The notes below the pieces were generated by a model that was given only the letters and a program-made list of their open reading frames with translations, had not been told where the DNA came from and made no database searches. A DNA stretch of 64,000 nt from SZAS-7 sp964514655 (GTDB taxonomy: Bacteria; Chlamydiota; Chlamydiia; Chlamydiales; FEN-1388), in the NCBI GenBank assembly GCA_964514655.1, contig CAZEQY010000003.1, positions 1 to 64,000 of the forward strand, given 5' to 3'. Each line of letters begins with the position of its first letter. Positions within the stretch are counted from its first letter, which is position 1. A program made the position numbers and the translations under genes. Positions 1-6,963 of the stretch are shown here, piece by piece.

Positions 1-42
1 AAGGGACTTGCACCCTCTAGTTTTGCGACATACCGGTCACAC

Positions 43-217
43 GAGTGCGGCAATTCTTTGCCGCTCTTAATTTTTGACCATTAAACCTAACCTAGATACT
101 CGCCAAATCCTAAAAAGACCGGAAAAACTTTACGTTAAGGTCCATTGTAAGCTTTGGAGTACATCAAGGATACACTATGTGGTCCAAAATTAAGAGCGGC
201 AAAAAATTGCCGCACTC
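43..217. repeat. Inverted-repeat element (38-bp arms), MITE-like
   Basis: The arms at 43-80 and 180-217 are reverse complements with two mismatches over 38 bp. Each arm also holds its own small palindrome, GCGGCAA..TTGCCGC. About 100 bp without a convincing gene lie between them. The arrangement resembles a small non-autonomous element or a long cruciform. A frame open from base 1 ends in a stop at 82-84 and could be the tail of a gene lying left of the window. A short hairpin (AGGCC-TTC-GGCCT) follows at 221-233. I see no other gene in the first 295 bases. Confidence 0.6.
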
Positions 218-282
218 CAAAGGCCTTCGGCCTAAGGCGCATTTTTTCATTGCTCCATAGTTTTGCAAAAGGCTCTTTAGTG

Positions 283-288
283 TATACT
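283..288 (+). promoter_or_regulatory. -10 box of a probable leaderless rarA promoter
   Basis: TATACT ends seven bases before the rarA ATG at 296, so the expected transcription start falls at about the start codon. No Shine-Dalgarno sequence precedes the ATG, and the -35 region is weak. This is inference from spacing only. Confidence 0.45.
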
Positions 289-295
289 TTTGTCC

Positions 296-1564
296 ATGAA
301 TACAACGACACCACTTGCTGAACGGCTTAGGCCAAAAAGCTTTGATGAATATGTAGGCCAAGAGCATTTAGCTCAAAGTTTGCAAAAGCTCATCAAACGA
401 AAAAGGCCTGTGTCTATAGTTTTTTGGGGACCGCCAGGATGCGGCAAGACCACACTTGCTAAGCTCTACCTCAAAAGCTTTTCTTTGCCTGTTGAGACAA
501 TTCACGCAACATCGGCGGCTTCTAGCGACTTTCGCCGCATCATAGAAAATGCCGAAAAAGCGCCTCTTTTTTGCCGGCCTCAGATGGTGTGGATCGATGA
601 AGTGCATAGGCTGACGCGCCCTCAACAGGACTTATTGCTCCAAAGCCTAGAAAATGGCACGCTCGTTCTTGTTGCTGCAACGACAGAGAACCCTTCATTC
701 CAGCTAGCGCCTGCGCTTCTTTCACGCGTGCAGGTGATGATTTTGCAGCCTCTTGGCAATAAAAGCCTTCACACACTTTTAGCACGCTTTGAAGAGCTAT
801 ATGGAAGACTTGCCCTTACTGAAGAAGCAAAAAACCAGCTTGTAGAATGGGCACAAGGTGATGCCCGCTCCTTTTTAAACTGGATCGAAGAGCTTGAACA
901 AGAAAAGCTCGATCACGACCTCAGTGCCGAAGAACTTGCCAACCACCTACAAAAAAAGAAAGCGGCTATAGACCCTGCAGGAGAAGGTCGCTACCAGCTT
1001 ATATCTGCCCTTCATAAAGCTGTTCGCGGCTCAGACTGCCAGGCATCTTTATACTGGTTTTGTCGCCAGCTAGTAGCGGGAGAAGACATGCGCTACATCG
1101 CGCGTCGACTCATCCGCATGGCATCTGAAGATATTGGCCTTGCAGACCCTCAAGCTTTGCAAGTAGCCCTAAACGGCCTTCAGGCCTATGAAACTCTAGG
1201 CAGCCCCGAGGCAGATCTTGTCCTCGCTCAAGTAGTTATCTATCTAGCTCTTGCTCCAAAGAGCAATAGAACCTATGTTGCCTTTGGTGAAGCAAAAGAG
1301 CACGCTGAAAAAACCACCCACGCTACCCCTCCCGCCCACATCATCAACGCTCCAACAAGCTGGATGAAGAAGGTAGGCTTTGGCCAAGGCTACTTGTATG
1401 ATCCGGATCAGCCAAAGGGATTTTCGGGCCAAAATTACTTTCCGGAGAGCACAAATCGCGAGGAATATTACACCCCTGTCGAGCGCGGCTTTGAGCGGGA
1501 ACTTGCAAAACGCCTTGCCTACTTCACAAAACTTCGCGAGGAAATAAGCAGCCATACTGAATGA
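296..1564 (+). CDS. rarA: Replication-associated recombination protein A (RarA/MgsA), AAA+ ATPase
   Basis: This 422-residue clamp-loader-type AAA+ ATPase belongs to the MgsA/WRNIP1 family, which acts at stalled replication forks. The Walker A motif GPPGCGKT is at about 45-52, and the Walker B with DE is at about 101-102 (WIDEVHR). Sensor motif TTENPSF follows, and then the C-terminal MgsA tetramerisation region (GEDMRYIARRLIRMASEDIG). Length matches the family. I chose ATG 296 over TTG 290 because a TATACT box ends just upstream, which would make the message leaderless. The stop overlaps the fic start (ATGA). Confidence 0.93.
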   Translation: MNTTTPLAERLRPKSFDEYVGQEHLAQSLQKLIKRKRPVSIVFWGPPGCGKTTLAKLYLKSFSLPVETIHATSAASSDFRRIIENAEKAPLFCRPQMVWIDEVHRLTRPQQDLLLQSLENGTLVLVAATTENPSFQLAPALLSRVQVMILQPLGNKSLHTLLARFEELYGRLALTEEAKNQLVEWAQGDARSFLNWIEELEQEKLDHDLSAEELANHLQKKKAAIDPAGEGRYQLISALHKAVRGSDCQASLYWFCRQLVAGEDMRYIARRLIRMASEDIGLADPQALQVALNGLQAYETLGSPEADLVLAQVVIYLALAPKSNRTYVAFGEAKEHAEKTTHATPPAHIINAPTSWMKKVGFGQGYLYDPDQPKGFSGQNYFPESTNREEYYTPVERGFERELAKRLAYFTKLREEISSHTE

Positions 1565-2310
1565 AGGAGACACTTGCGCTATTATTTAGTCACGTGCATA
1601 TAACGAGTATGAGCATTCAGTTTAATCCACGATTTTCCCTCTCGCGGCGCATCAAAGAGCAGATAGCTACTATTGAGCGTATAAAGCCTGTGAAAGGTCG
1701 TTGTACAGCCAGAAGAAGGGCAAAAGAGCTCTTTATTGGCATGGAAGACCAAAGTTCCCTTAAGGGATACCTTGCTGCATATGACCAAGTAATGAAATGG
1801 GCAGATGCCAAAGAGCCTCTTACAGAAGCTCTAATCAAAAAGCTGCACAGTCTAATACTTGGTCACAAAAAAGCAGACAGTTATAGGAAAGGCCAAAACG
1901 CAGTACTTGACCCTACAGAAAAAGAAATACTCTACCTTCCGCCCAAACCAAAAGATGTAGCTCCCCTTATGAAAAGCCTTGTGAAGTGGATAAATACCTC
2001 TTCATATATGGATGTAATCACCGCAGGCGTTGCTCACCTTGGGATTAACTCTATTCATCCCTATTACGATGGCAATGGGCGACTTGCTCGACTGCTTACC
2101 AAATTTTTGCTGCGAAAATCAGGCTGCGATCTGGGTGGTCATTTAGTGCTAGAAGACTACTACTGTAAAGACCTTAACGCCTACTACGAGGCCCTCACGA
2201 TAGGGCATTCGACAGATTATTACTCGGGCCCTGCAAAGCATAAAGTAACTGGGTGGTTAGAGTATTTTCTTGATGGGTATCTGTATTCGGCAAAGATGAC
2301 GTCAACGTAA
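1561..2310 (+). CDS. Fic-domain protein (probable AMP/NMP transferase)
   Basis: The protein has 249 residues and a canonical Fic active-site loop, HPYYDGNGRLAR, at about 166-177. This loop supports transfer of AMP or another phosphoryl moiety to target hydroxyls. The flap region (LYLPPKPKDV) lies about 35 residues upstream, as in the family. I do not see a canonical inhibitory helix motif ([S/T]xxxE[G/N]) before the core, so self-inhibition may be absent or use another partner. The ATGA overlap with rarA supports the start at 1561; ATG 1609 is an alternative. The last codons (MTST-stop) are formed by the end of a downstream repeat. Fic proteins are common chlamydial effectors or toxin-like enzymes; the target is unknown. 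Confidence 0.87.
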   Translation: MKETLALLFSHVHITSMSIQFNPRFSLSRRIKEQIATIERIKPVKGRCTARRRAKELFIGMEDQSSLKGYLAAYDQVMKWADAKEPLTEALIKKLHSLILGHKKADSYRKGQNAVLDPTEKEILYLPPKPKDVAPLMKSLVKWINTSSYMDVITAGVAHLGINSIHPYYDGNGRLARLLTKFLLRKSGCDLGGHLVLEDYYCKDLNAYYEALTIGHSTDYYSGPAKHKVTGWLEYFLDGYLYSAKMTST

Positions 2311-2410
2311 AAACAATCTATCTTAATCTTAATCTTAATCTTGATCTTGGTCTTGATCTTAATCTTGGGCTTGGTCTTCTTTATGGAGCAGCAAAGATTA
2401 AGATTAAGAG
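2297..2410. repeat. TCTTRR-hexamer hairpin element, copy 1
   Basis: From 2321 a run of TCTTAA/TCTTGA/TCTTGG hexamers continues to about 2376. A short loop follows, then the complementary AGATTAAGATTAAGAG arm to 2410, so the unit can fold into a long imperfect hairpin. Its left edge (GACGTCAACGTAA) resembles the ends of copies at 28429 and 49705 and supplies the fic stop codon. No coding capacity is visible. Confidence 0.6.
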
Positions 2411-2559
2411 AAAAAATTCGGAAGGGGTGGGATTGACTCGCGCCTTCGGCGTCTCGCCCCCTTTCAGGGGGTGATCACTAAAGTGATCATCGACCTTCAC
2501 TTCGCTACGGGTCGAACCCTGGTGGGTTCTCATCCCACAGATATTTTTGGGAAAAAATT
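2411..2559. repeat. Hairpin array beside a duplicated tRNA-Ser 3' end
   Basis: Bases 2411-2434 repeat 2552-2575 with one mismatch; the second copy covers the 3' end of the adjacent tRNA-Ser gene. Between them lie consecutive short palindromes: CGCCTTCGGCG (about 2440), CCCCC/GGGGG (2457-2471), TGATCACT-AA-AGTGATCA (2472-2489), CGACC/GGTCG (2491-2514) and GTGGG/CCCAC (2522-2538). This could be a decayed integration site, a tRNA-derived repeat or a structured RNA. Confidence 0.5.
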
Positions 2560-2647
2560 CGGAGGGGGTGGGATTCGAACCCACGGTACGGGATTAGCGT
2601 ACACACGCTTTCCAAGCGTGCTCCTTAAGCCACTCGGACACCCCTCC
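2560..2647 (-). tRNA. tRNA-Ser (anticodon GGA)
   Basis: Read on the minus strand, GGAGGGG and CCCCTCC form the acceptor stem. The anticodon stem CACGC/GCGTG encloses the loop TTGGAAA with anticodon GGA. There is a long variable arm, and the T arm contains GGGTTCGAATCCC. Long variable arm and anticodon both fit serine. CCA is not encoded. Confidence 0.93.
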
Positions 2648-2696
2648 TTGACGACATGGTCAGACATTCTACAGATTTATTCAGAAAAATGCCAGT

Positions 2697-2725
2697 TTGA
2701 AATCTAAGGAAGTTCATGGTATGCT
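2697..2725 (+). promoter_or_regulatory. Sigma-70-type promoter for znuACB
   Basis: TTGAAA (2697-2702) and TATGCT (2720-2725) are separated by 17 bp, 26 bp before the znuA ATG. An AAGGA ribosome site lies just before the start. I see no clear Zur palindrome. Confidence 0.5.
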
Positions 2726-2751
2726 ATTTTTAATTTTTCAAGGATACATCC

Positions 2752-3594
2752 ATGCGTGCGCTATTACTTGCTCTTCTCCTCTCAGTTCCTGCGTTTTGTG
2801 AAGATCGCCTCGTCTTAGTCAGCATGGCACCTTATGTTGAAATGGTTGAAGAGCTAACTGCAAAACAAGTAACAGTTACTCTCTTAGTGCCTCCGGGCTT
2901 TAGCGCTCACACCTATGAGCCCACACCAAAACAAATACTTAGCTCCACAAAAGCAAAGCTGTGGTTTACTGTAGGCGAGCTTTTTGAGCCTCGCGTACAA
3001 AAGGCACTCTTGGCCGAAAACCCAACACTCTCTGTCGTCAATCTGCAACAAGGCCTAGACCTTATCGACGCACACGAACACTGCTGTCACCATCACCACC
3101 ATGCATCAAGTGCTGACACGCACATATGGATGAGCCCAAAGATGATGCAGCAACAAGTACAGCTCATGGCAAAAAGCCTTCAGGAGGTTTTTCCGGACCT
3201 TGCTCCTACTATCCAGCAGCATGAAGGCCCGCTTTTAGAAAAGCTCAAAAAGCTCGATAGCGATATTCACAGCATGCTAGACTCTCATAAAGGCAAGGCG
3301 ATTTTTGTGTCTCACCCATCCTACGGCTACTTCTGCCAGGAATATGGCCTTGTTCAAGAGTCCATAGAGTTTGAAGGCAAAGACCCCACTCCAAAGCACC
3401 TCTACAAGCTTATAGAAGAAGCAAAAAAAGACCATATCACCACGATATTTATACAAAAGCAGTACAGCACAAAGGCTGCAGAGCTTGTGGCAAAAGAAAT
3501 TGGCGCTAAAACCGTTTTGCTAGACCCCTATTCTGAGCACTACTTTGAAAGCATGCGCCAAATAACAAAAAGCTTTCAGGAGGCTACTGAATGA
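2752..3594 (+). CDS. znuA: Periplasmic zinc-binding protein of a cluster 9 ABC importer
   Basis: This 280-residue solute-binding protein (ZnuA/TroA fold) begins with a signal peptide (MRALLLALLLSVPAFC). It has the family's metal-site regions: His in PGFSAHTYEPTP, His in DTHIWMSP, His in VSHPSYGYF and Asp in LLDPYSEHY. A His-rich loop (CCHHHHHAS, about residues 113-121) is typical of zinc carriers and favours Zn over Mn. It captures metal and delivers it to the ZnuB channel. The 3' end overlaps znuC by 4 bp, so the three genes form one operon. A manganese/iron role, as in chlamydial YtgA, is less likely. Confidence 0.9.
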   Translation: MRALLLALLLSVPAFCEDRLVLVSMAPYVEMVEELTAKQVTVTLLVPPGFSAHTYEPTPKQILSSTKAKLWFTVGELFEPRVQKALLAENPTLSVVNLQQGLDLIDAHEHCCHHHHHASSADTHIWMSPKMMQQQVQLMAKSLQEVFPDLAPTIQQHEGPLLEKLKKLDSDIHSMLDSHKGKAIFVSHPSYGYFCQEYGLVQESIEFEGKDPTPKHLYKLIEEAKKDHITTIFIQKQYSTKAAELVAKEIGAKTVLLDPYSEHYFESMRQITKSFQEATE

Positions 3595-4340
3595 AGGCTA
3601 TAGTGGCAGATGGCGTCTCATTTGGCTACACAAAAGATGAACCTGTCTTACAAAATGTCTCCTTTGAAGTGCAAGAGGGCGAATTTGTTGGCTTAATAGG
3701 CCCAAATGGCGGCGGAAAAAGCACGCTACTAAAACTGCTTATAGGCTTTTTAGAGCCTTGGCAAGGATCTATTAGCATCTTTGGCAAGCCTGCAAGCAGC
3801 TACCCAAACGGCGTAGGCTACGTACCTCAGGCGCTACACTATGACAGACACTTTCCAATCTCGGTGCTAGACTTAGTACTTGGAGGCAGACTCTCAGAAC
3901 TTTCTTGGACAGGTAGATTTTCTAAGCTAGATAAAGAAATAGCCCATCATGCCCTTGAACAGGTAAATCTTATAGACTTTTGCGATAAAAGCTTTGGTAC
4001 GCTCTCTGGCGGCCAGGCTCAGCGTGCACTCATTGCAAGAGCCCTTGCAACAGAGCCAAAGGCATTACTTCTTGATGAGCCACTTGCCGCGGTTGACGTT
4101 CAGGCAGAAGCTGACTTTTATGATGTGCTGCATAAGATCCGCAAGTCGCTCACCATCATGATGGTAACGCACGACATTCAAGCTATCATCCAGCATGTAA
4201 AACGCATACTGCTCGTGCAAGGAAGCGTGATGAGTCTAGAGCCTGGCCAGGTATGCGAACACTTTGCACTCGGGCTTTACCACTACCCTCTTATAAACAC
4301 CCCTGAACAGCATTTTGCCAAAACAAACTTTACACGATGA
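3591..4340 (+). CDS. znuC: Zinc ABC transporter ATP-binding protein
   Basis: The 249-residue ABC ATPase energises metal import through ZnuB. Walker A is GPNGGGKST (about 37-45), a Q-loop sits in YVPQALHYD, the signature is LSGGQAQRA, and Walker B is ALLLDEPLAAVD followed by the H-loop VTHD. It overlaps znuA and znuB by 4 bp each, which indicates translational coupling. Sequence and position identify it as the ATPase of a ZnuABC/TroABC-type system. Confidence 0.93.
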   Translation: MKAIVADGVSFGYTKDEPVLQNVSFEVQEGEFVGLIGPNGGGKSTLLKLLIGFLEPWQGSISIFGKPASSYPNGVGYVPQALHYDRHFPISVLDLVLGGRLSELSWTGRFSKLDKEIAHHALEQVNLIDFCDKSFGTLSGGQAQRALIARALATEPKALLLDEPLAAVDVQAEADFYDVLHKIRKSLTIMMVTHDIQAIIQHVKRILLVQGSVMSLEPGQVCEHFALGLYHYPLINTPEQHFAKTNFTR

Positions 4341-5179
4341 CAAGCTTTTTTGATGCGATTCTTTCTAACCACCTGCTTCTCTACGCACTTATTGCCGGAC
4401 TTGTGGCATCAGTAGTTGGCGGCATCATAGGCTCATATGTTGTTGTAAAGCGCGTAGCCTTTATTAGCGGCAGCATTTCGCATTCAGTAATTGGTGGTCT
4501 TGGCTTTTTCTTATGGCTTGAGCGCACAAAAGATATCGCCTTTGCATCGCCCCTACAAGGTGCCCTATTGGCAGGTGTACTTTCTGCAGTTATTATAGGC
4601 TGGGTGCACCTTAAATATCGCCAAAGAGAAGATGCTGTCATTGCCGCCATTTGGTCTATCGGCATGGCAATTGGTATTTTATTTATCTCTCAAACTCCAG
4701 GCTACAATGTAGAGCTTACCAACTTTTTGGTAGGAAACCTCTTATGGGTATCTCCGCAAGATCTTGTGATTTTAAGTATACTTGATGCCTGCGTAATTGT
4801 GACATGCTATCTATTACACTATCGCCTGCTAGCTATTTGCTTTGATGAAGACCAAGCCCGCCTTCAAGGGCTTGCAGTAAATAGGCTCTATCTACTGCTA
4901 CTATCACTTATCGCGATTACCGTGGTCTTGCTCATGCAGGTTGTGGGAATTATCCTTGTGATGACAATGCTCACTCTGCCGGCTACTATCGCAAACCTCT
5001 ACACAAACAAGCTTTCTCGCATGATGGGCATCAGCATACTACTCAGCATGGCATTTTGCTTTGTAGGGATGCTGCTATCCTTCCACCTTGACTGGCCAGC
5101 CGGCGCCACAATAGCCCTAGTTGCAGGCATCTGCTACGGCCTAGCACTAACAACTACTTTTTGGAAAAAATCGACATAA
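4337..5179 (+). CDS. znuB: Zinc ABC transporter permease
   Basis: This 280-residue integral membrane protein of the ABC-3 family has about eight predicted hydrophobic segments, starting at LLYALIAGLVASVVGGIIGSY. The segment RVAFISGSISHSVIGGLGFF is the family's hallmark cytoplasmic-loop region that contacts the ATPase. It forms the metal channel for ZnuA and ZnuC. It closes the operon and is followed by a strong hairpin and a minus-strand tRNA. Confidence 0.92.
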   Translation: MTSFFDAILSNHLLLYALIAGLVASVVGGIIGSYVVVKRVAFISGSISHSVIGGLGFFLWLERTKDIAFASPLQGALLAGVLSAVIIGWVHLKYRQREDAVIAAIWSIGMAIGILFISQTPGYNVELTNFLVGNLLWVSPQDLVILSILDACVIVTCYLLHYRLLAICFDEDQARLQGLAVNRLYLLLLSLIAITVVLLMQVVGIILVMTMLTLPATIANLYTNKLSRMMGISILLSMAFCFVGMLLSFHLDWPAGATIALVAGICYGLALTTTFWKKST

Positions 5180-5183
5180 AAAA

Positions 5184-5206
5184 AGCCCCAAATTATATTT
5201 GGGGCT
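5184..5206 (-). terminator. Intrinsic terminator of tRNA-Ser(GCT), possibly bidirectional
   Basis: AGCCCCAAAT and ATTTGGGGCT form a perfect 10-bp stem with a 3-base loop. The A tract at 5178-5184 becomes a U run on the minus strand, directly after the tRNA 3' end. The hairpin also lies 5 bp past the znuB stop. Confidence 0.8.
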
Positions 5207-5211
5207 AGATG

Positions 5212-5300
5212 CGGAAAGAGAGGGATTTGAACCCTCGGTACCCTTATGGGGGTACACGTCCTTAGCAGGGACGCGCTTTCGGCCACTCAGCCATCTTTCC
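5212..5300 (-). tRNA. tRNA-Ser (anticodon GCT)
   Basis: On the minus strand the acceptor stem is GGAAAGA/TCTTTCC. The anticodon loop is CTGCTAA with anticodon GCT. A long variable arm (GTACCCCCATAAGGGTAC) and the T arm GAGGGTTCAAATCCCTC follow. CCA is not encoded. It is one of two serine tRNAs within 3 kb, on either side of znuACB. Confidence 0.94.
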
Positions 5301-5363
5301 AATTCATAAGAGTGCAGCTATATTATCTAGAAATCTGTTTTACTCCAATAGAAATCTACATCA

Positions 5364-5392
5364 TTGACTGGAACTTGGCATGTCACTATATT
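5364..5392 (+). promoter_or_regulatory. Strong promoter of dnaB, implying a leaderless message
   Basis: TTGACT (5364-5369) and TATATT (5387-5392) are separated by exactly 17 bp. The -10 ends eight bases before ATG 5401, so the predicted +1 is at or next to the start codon. The possible upstream ATG at 5380 lies inside this promoter and would not be transcribed. Confidence 0.6.
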
Positions 5393-5400
5393 CTTGTGGT

Positions 5401-6858
5401 ATGAGCGAAAGTCTAGCAAAAGTAAAAATACCTCCTAATTCTAAAGAATCCGAGATGATGGTGCTTGGCTGCATGCTGACGTCCATCAACAGCCTAAATA
5501 TTGCCGCTGACAGCCTTGACGAGCACGATTTTTACTTCACTGAACATAAAATTATTTTTCAATCATTAAAAAGTGCTTATAGAAGCGATAAGCCTGCAGA
5601 CTGCCACCTCATTGCCGAAGACCTCAAGCGCCAAAATACCCTTCAGGCAGTAGGCGGCGTTGCCTACCTTACAACCCTTGCTCAGTATGCCGGAACATCT
5701 GCATATATCGAAGAATACGCCGAAATCGTAAAAAACAAGGCCATTCTTCGTAGAATTATTTTTGCTGCACAAGAAATTGAAAAGACAGCGCTTGATGACC
5801 CACCGGATGTTCACGTTTGCCTAGACGATGCACAGGCTAGCTTTTTTAAAATTGGCCAGCAGACAAATAACAAAAATGGCGTGCTTGTAAGTGAGTTATT
5901 ATCCGGAATTAAGTCTCAAGGCAAGCTTCCCTTCTTAAAAGAACTTGAAGAGCGTCAAGAAAAGTACCTACAGCGTGGCGATGAAGACCCCGGCATCACC
6001 GGTATACCGACCCACTTTCTTGATCTTGACCGCATGATTAACGGGCTTAACAACTCCCACCTACTCATACTTGCCGCACGCCCTGCTATGGGTAAAACAG
6101 CTCTTGCCCTCAACCTCGCAGAACAAGTCTGCTTTACAAACAACATGCCCGTTGGCATCTTTTCGCTTGAAATGACTGCTGAGCAGCTTGTGCACCGCCT
6201 TGTCTGCTCACAATCTGAGGTAGAGTCTGACAAAATACGAACAGGGTCACTAAGCCACGAAGAGTTTCATCGCGTAGTAGATGCTGTAAGCAGCATGCAA
6301 GAACATGTGATGATCATTGACGATCAGCCAGGGCTTAAAATTACTGACCTTCGCGCTCGAGCGCGACGCATGAAAGAAAGTTATGACATCAAGCTACTGA
6401 TTATTGACTATCTACAGCTTATCTCAGGTAGTGCAAGCCACAAAAATTCAGATAACCGCGTTAACGAAATCTCGGAAATATCCCGAATGCTTAAAAACCT
6501 CGCGCGTGAACTCGATGTTCCTGTCGTATGTCTATCGCAGCTATCAAGGAAGGTAGAAGAGCGAACGGGCCATAGACCGCAGATGTCAGACCTTAGAGAA
6601 TCAGGCTCTATCGAGCAAGATGCTGACATCATCATGATGCTGCTTCGCCGCGAATATTATGACCCCAACGACAAGCCAGGACAAGCTGAGCTCATCGTCG
6701 CCAAAAACCGCCATGGTGCTGTTGGCAGCGTTAACCTCACCTACCGTAAAGAAATTGCCCAGTTTGCAAACTACGTCCCAATTTCTTATTCATCAGCCCA
6801 TACAGTCGACGACGCCGATGTCGATAGCTTCCGCCCTTTCTCCAACTCACCTCGGTAA
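5401..6858 (+). CDS. dnaB: Replicative DNA helicase DnaB
   Basis: The hexameric fork helicase has an N-terminal domain starting at KIPPNSKESEMMVLGCML and a RecA-like C-terminal domain. Walker A is ARPAMGKTALA at about 223-233, and the Walker B region is KLLIIDYLQLIS. The conserved DLRESGSIEQDADIIM segment and the arginine-finger region near KNRHGAVG are present. Length is 485 residues from ATG 5401, chosen because ATG 5380 falls inside the promoter. No intein is visible. In Chlamydia dnaB is followed by mnmG and lplA; here murA and a small basic gene lie between. Confidence 0.95.
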   Translation: MSESLAKVKIPPNSKESEMMVLGCMLTSINSLNIAADSLDEHDFYFTEHKIIFQSLKSAYRSDKPADCHLIAEDLKRQNTLQAVGGVAYLTTLAQYAGTSAYIEEYAEIVKNKAILRRIIFAAQEIEKTALDDPPDVHVCLDDAQASFFKIGQQTNNKNGVLVSELLSGIKSQGKLPFLKELEERQEKYLQRGDEDPGITGIPTHFLDLDRMINGLNNSHLLILAARPAMGKTALALNLAEQVCFTNNMPVGIFSLEMTAEQLVHRLVCSQSEVESDKIRTGSLSHEEFHRVVDAVSSMQEHVMIIDDQPGLKITDLRARARRMKESYDIKLLIIDYLQLISGSASHKNSDNRVNEISEISRMLKNLARELDVPVVCLSQLSRKVEERTGHRPQMSDLRESGSIEQDADIIMMLLRREYYDPNDKPGQAELIVAKNRHGAVGSVNLTYRKEIAQFANYVPISYSSAHTVDDADVDSFRPFSNSPR

Positions 6859-6963
6859 ATCACCGCCGCAAAAATCGCACGCACCTATGCATTTTTGGCC
6901 TGAAGAAAAAGTGGCCGATAGGTATGATGTGAATCTCTAATAATTTTCTCCTAAGGATCTAGT

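Noticed and set aside
2321..2410. Hexamer repeats as a CRISPR array
   Set aside because: Units are 6 bp without spacers and fold back on each other; no cas genes are present.
6659..6940. Open frame overlapping the end of dnaB and running toward murA
   Set aside because: Out-of-frame shadow of dnaB with biased Thr/Ser/Pro content and no start site.
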